64,000 nucleotides of DNA from Geosiphon pyriformis (taxonomy: Eukaryota; Glomeromycota; Glomeromycetes; Archaeosporales; Geosiphonaceae). Below are positions 61,136 to 64,000 of this stretch, piece after piece. A model generated the notes under the pieces. The model ran no database searches. It saw only the letters and a program-made list of their open reading frames with translations, and was not told the origin of the DNA. The position numbers and the translations under genes were made by a program. The DNA is taken from the NCBI GenBank assembly GCA_016748015.1, contig JAAOMT010000586.1, positions 186,001-250,000 on the forward strand, written 5' to 3'. Within the stretch, counting starts at the first letter, position 1. Each line of letters starts with the position of its first letter.

Positions 61136-61838
61136 TGAGTGGTCTCATGTGGAGGGTTGCTATATGCAATATTAGAGGTATAAACATTTCTGCAAAACAG
61201 GATAATATTGTTTGATGGCATAAAGATATAAACAATTTGGTTTCGATTTTTACAGAAACAAAGTTAAGAAATAAGGCTCACCCTTGGTTGGTTGACAAAT
61301 TTGATGATGTTTGCATGTTTTCTTCTGGTTTGAACTCTGGCTATATGGGTGCTGGTGTCGCAATTGTTATAAACAGATCCTTGGCTAAGCATGTATATAA
61401 AATTTCTGAGGTCTTAAGTCATCTTCTTTGTATTAGGTTACTTTTCAAGAATAAACTTTTAGTTTCAATTCTGGGGCTGTATGCTCATGCCTCCTTGGCT
61501 ACTCAATTTTCCCAGGCTAATGAGATCAATTCTTTGATTGTGAAGGCCATGAATGAATCTTCTTTTGTCATTCTTGGTGGTAATTTCAACGAAAATGGTT
61601 CTTATAAGTGCATTAGTTTTAAAAAGTGCCATGATTTAGGTTTGATTAATTCTTTGGATGGGAGTTTCTTTGCTAAGGTGCTGACTTGGAGCAATTCTTG
61701 GAGTGTTGCAAAGACAATTGATTATGTGTTTGTTTCCTCAAATCTGGTGAATGCAATAATACAGCATGATGTTTTCATTGTCAGTAAATATTTTGATATA
61801 GATTACAAAGCTGTTTCTGTGTCTTTGGGTTTGGGTGG
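61135..61838 (+). pseudogene. LINE copy 3 ORF2, endonuclease part only
   Basis: Begins MSGLMWRVAICNIRGINISA, has one stop at 61213 in place of a conserved residue next to WHKD, then is open from 61237. Endonuclease boxes: ETKLRNK, VILGGNFNEN (catalytic Asp of GDFN now Asn), IDYVFVS, FDIDYKAVSV. It ends in ...SLGLGG, where copies 1 and 2 continue LLDAHLNS / LLDVQLNS; the following residues of the open frame (to 61923) are read from LTR E. Confidence 0.9.
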
Positions 61839-62767
61839 TGTTACAGATAATTCTTTGGGGTGTCAAGTGAATAACAAACCCGTAACTTGGTGCTCAAAGC
61901 AATGGGTAATGATAATAATCTGAAGGTATTTTATCTGAAGGTTTTCCAATTGAGTTTTTTGTATAATGGACAGAGATTCAATAGTAACTGTTTATTAGTA
62001 GTTTCCTGAAACCATAGTTTCATCAATTGCTTGCTCAGCTTAATGGTTGATGATTCTCCTGGTATGATATCCTCTATAAGTGTATACCAGTGCTGTTTTC
62101 TGACATCAGTTCCTCCATAAGTCTTCCAAGAATAAGTATTGTTTAAGCAAGTTTATTTCTCCATAAGTTCTCCAAGAGTAAGTATTGTTTGAGTAAGTTT
62201 TATTTCTCTGTAAGTCCTCCAGGAGTAAATCCTTTAATCAAGTTAGTAAACAACAAAGAAAATAAATAAAAAATAAAATAAAAAATAAAAAATAAGCCAA
62301 AACAATTTACAAGTTAGTATTCTGTCAATAGCCATGATCAAGAGCTATTGTTTCAATATGGTTAAGTATCAGTTACTATCAACATGAAGTGTTGATAGTA
62401 AAAAATAAATTTGATATAATGAATAATTATTTATTTGAAGATTGTGGTAACTAAGCTAAAGATTCTTGGTGTCGATTCTCTTTTTTTCTGCTTCTAATAT
62501 TACTGCTATATATACATATTTAAGATTCCTCAATTCTTTAATTCCTTGCAACAGGAATCCTGGAATTTCTGGAATCCTGCGATTCCTGATGAGAGGAATC
62601 CTGGAATTCTAGAATTCTACAATTCCTCACCAGAGAATTCTGAAATTCTTGGAATCCTGCAATTCCTCTGAGAAAAATCCTGGAATTCTATATTTACTAC
62701 ATCTACTTCTGATTGGCTAATATCTACTTGCTAATAATAATATACTTCTTATATTCTATGAGTAACA
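61839..62767 (-). repeat. 3' LTR of element E (LTR family 1)
   Basis: The 929-bp LTR has perfect TGTTAC/GTAACA ends and is followed on its inner side by the polypurine tract. It contains the hairpin TTACTATCAACA TGAAG TGTTGATAGTAA (62373-62401), a TATATATACA box near 62509-62518 and three GGAATCCTGGAATTC-type repeats (62550-62690). It is the least decayed family 1 copy and lies within ORF2 of LINE copy 3. Confidence 0.93.
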
Positions 62768-62782
62768 TTATTCCCTCCTTTT
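62768..62782 (-). other. Polypurine tract of element E
   Basis: On the - strand AAAAGGAGGGAATAA directly precedes the LTR start TGTTAC, as in element A at 2153-2167. Confidence 0.85.
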
Positions 62783-62789
62783 AATATTG

Positions 62790-63460
62790 AGCTCTGTCAA
62801 AATCTAACTCTTTTAATTTCCTCTCTTGAATTATTTCTTGAACTTCTTTTTTGAGTATTACTTGTGTTATTTGAGTTTGTAGTTTTTCAAATTGGGTGTT
62901 GGTCATTTTTCCCAATTGATTACTCATAACTGTATCTATTGCTGTATTGAATAAGATTTCTGGTCAGTCTTGAAATCCTATATATAGCCGGTAAATGGCT
63001 TGAGCTTGTGTGATTAGATTGTTTTTTCCCACAAATTATTCCAGTTGTCTCAGTATTGTTGTGTCGAATAACCATTTTGTTTTGTCAGTGTACAAATTCT
63101 GGATATTTAGTTGTTGTCCCAAGTGAAAATAACAATAGTTTTTCAGAAATTGTTGCATCCACCAAGTTCAAGTTTCTTCAGTAAGTTTTTGGTATAATCT
63201 GACTATTCGTTGTTCTTTCATGGCCAATTTTACCTTGGTCATGATCTTGTCAACAACATTTTCAAGTTTTCTCTGTACTTTGTGTTGTGGTATCCTTGCA
63301 GTACTTTTGTATCAAATGGTTTGTTAATTGATTGTAATTTCTATCTTCTGGTGTTGGATTAATTGAAAGATTTATTGTGCTAATAAATAGATGTTGTCAG
63401 TAATTTCCATTTTTCTGCATTTTTCTATTGTGTTGACCATGCCTTTATATATTCTTTCTG
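62790..63460 (-). pseudogene. Third ORF of element E, broken homolog of the element A ORF
   Basis: The - strand contains NYCYFHLGQQLNIQNLY, then W/LFDTTILRQLE, a stop, FVGKNNLITQAQAIYRLYI and FQD (about 63140-62960), matching the element A ORF (1444-2034) in order and spacing. At least two stops (Pro/Trp positions) break it here. It lies between the integrase tail and the polypurine tract, as in A. Function unknown. Confidence 0.6.
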
Positions 63461-63464
63461 TCAA

Positions 63465-64000
63465 TCAATTGAATGTGTTGTTATCAATGATGATGATTGG
63501 TTCCAGATCTTGTGGAATCTCATCTGGTTGGACTAGTATTTTTTGTACTCCTAGTTGTGGAATATTACTGGTGGATGATGATGCTATATGATGGTATGGT
63601 TTCAGTTGATCTCCATGTATTGCTTTGGTCAAAATTTTGTTATTCAATCTTAATTTGTAAGCTTTATTTCCTAGAATTTCTTCTATGTGAAATGGTCCGT
63701 CCCATTTGGGATCAAATTTTCCACTTTGGTACAATATAGTAATACTTTGTTTCCAATCTTGAATTCAACTGGTTTATCTGGTAATTGGTTATCATGTCTT
63801 TCTTTTTGTTTCTCTTGTGACCTTTGTATGTTATCAGCTGCTCTCCATCATTTGTTTTCTAATGTTTTCATTAAGTTATATGTTCTTCTTAACAATGTGT
63901 TTTTGAAATTCTCTTTTGTTATTGGTTTGGTTGGATATGTGCTAACTTCTATTTCCACTGGTAGTGTTGCTGTTTTACTATATACTAATTCAAATGGTGT
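63465..64000 (-). pseudogene. Integrase C-terminal part of element E
   Basis: From the right edge the - strand reads TPFELVYSKTATLPVEIEVS, a helical segment (NFKNTLLRRTYNLMKTLENK, then stop), QRSQEKQKERHDNQLPDKPV and KIGNKVLLY. After a frameshift near 63740 it continues open at 63734-63465 with KFDPKWDGPFHIEEILGNKA, YKLRLNNKILTKAIHGDQLK and PQDLEPIIIID. This is the Ty3 integrase C-terminal (GPY/F-like) region that binds DNA. The + strand ORFs at 63391-63591 and 63497-63739 are shadows. Confidence 0.88.

Larger units (their letters stand above)
59228..61838 (+). mobile_element. LINE copy 3, cut by LTR element E
   Basis: 5' half of a third LINE copy in the same orientation: leader (ACTTCTTTTTCTCCTTC), ORF1 (59341-61135) and the beginning of ORF2 (from 61135). 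It stops abruptly at 61838, where the LTR of element E begins; the remaining part must lie beyond the window. Confidence 0.92.

Noticed and set aside
62545-62695. CRISPR-like spaced repeats
   Set aside because: Units are degenerate, lie inside LTRs, lack unique spacers and the genome is eukaryotic.

Overview
This is a eukaryotic, almost certainly fungal, nuclear window. Its background is extremely AT-rich and packed with decayed retrotransposons. Short islands of normal composition carry intron-rich genes with small GT-AG introns. The fungal-type mitochondrial protein Yme2, the style of the Ty3/gypsy Gag-Pol remnants and the LINE family together suggest an arbuscular mycorrhizal fungus (Glomeromycotina, Rhizophagus-like). 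That assignment is inference from recognised protein families, not a database match.

Left part (1-18813): a stack of Ty3/gypsy LTR retrotransposons. Element A (+ strand, entering from the left edge) ends in an LTR at 2168-2938 and sits inside element B (- strand; gag plus 5' LTR 4751-5593). B in turn sits in the 3' end of a LINE (5594-5860). A truncated 3' LTR copy G follows (6115-6955). Next is a complete 8.45-kb element C on the - strand (7088-15541; GTAT target duplication) with a solo LTR D nested inside its pol (11817-12644; ATGT duplication), and then a truncated, more decayed relative H (to 18813). None has an intact gene.

Gene island 1 (22076-31212) carries four conserved single-copy-type genes on alternating strands: TAD2/ADAT2 (tRNA A34 deaminase, +, 6 exons), YME2 (mitochondrial inner membrane AAA/RRM protein, -, 16 exons), DBP4 (DEAD-box ribosome-biogenesis helicase, +, 11 exons) and calmodulin (-, 3 coding exons). 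For all four, the exon structures given here translate into open frames of the length expected for the family (193, 874, 802 and 149 aa). YME2 and DBP4 share a 60-bp divergent intergenic region. The genes serve unrelated housekeeping roles: tRNA editing, mtDNA and inner membrane maintenance, 18S rRNA processing and calcium signalling.

Middle (31213-43876): mostly AT-rich sequence. It holds a heavily decayed LINE copy (33336-36245) split by solo LTR F (GCAT duplication), a small unrecognised normal-composition fragment (37841-38345), a frameshifted protein-kinase pseudogene (39089-40090), and a 20-N assembly gap flanked by an apparently identical 581-bp direct repeat that looks like an unmerged contig overlap.

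Right part (43877-64000): three head-to-tail copies of one LINE family on the + strand, separated by very AT-rich spacers. Each encodes ORF1 (RRM-like, CCHC knuckle, coiled coil) and ORF2 (endonuclease, RT, RNase H, C-terminal zinc motif). The third is cut by a Ty3/gypsy element E (- strand) that runs off the right edge. The most striking pattern is how the LINEs died. ORF2 of copies 1 and 2 is free of frameshifts over about 4.6 kb and is broken by stop codons. In copy 1 all eleven lie where the ancestral codon was Trp, Gln or Arg, which points to C-to-T / G-to-A change.
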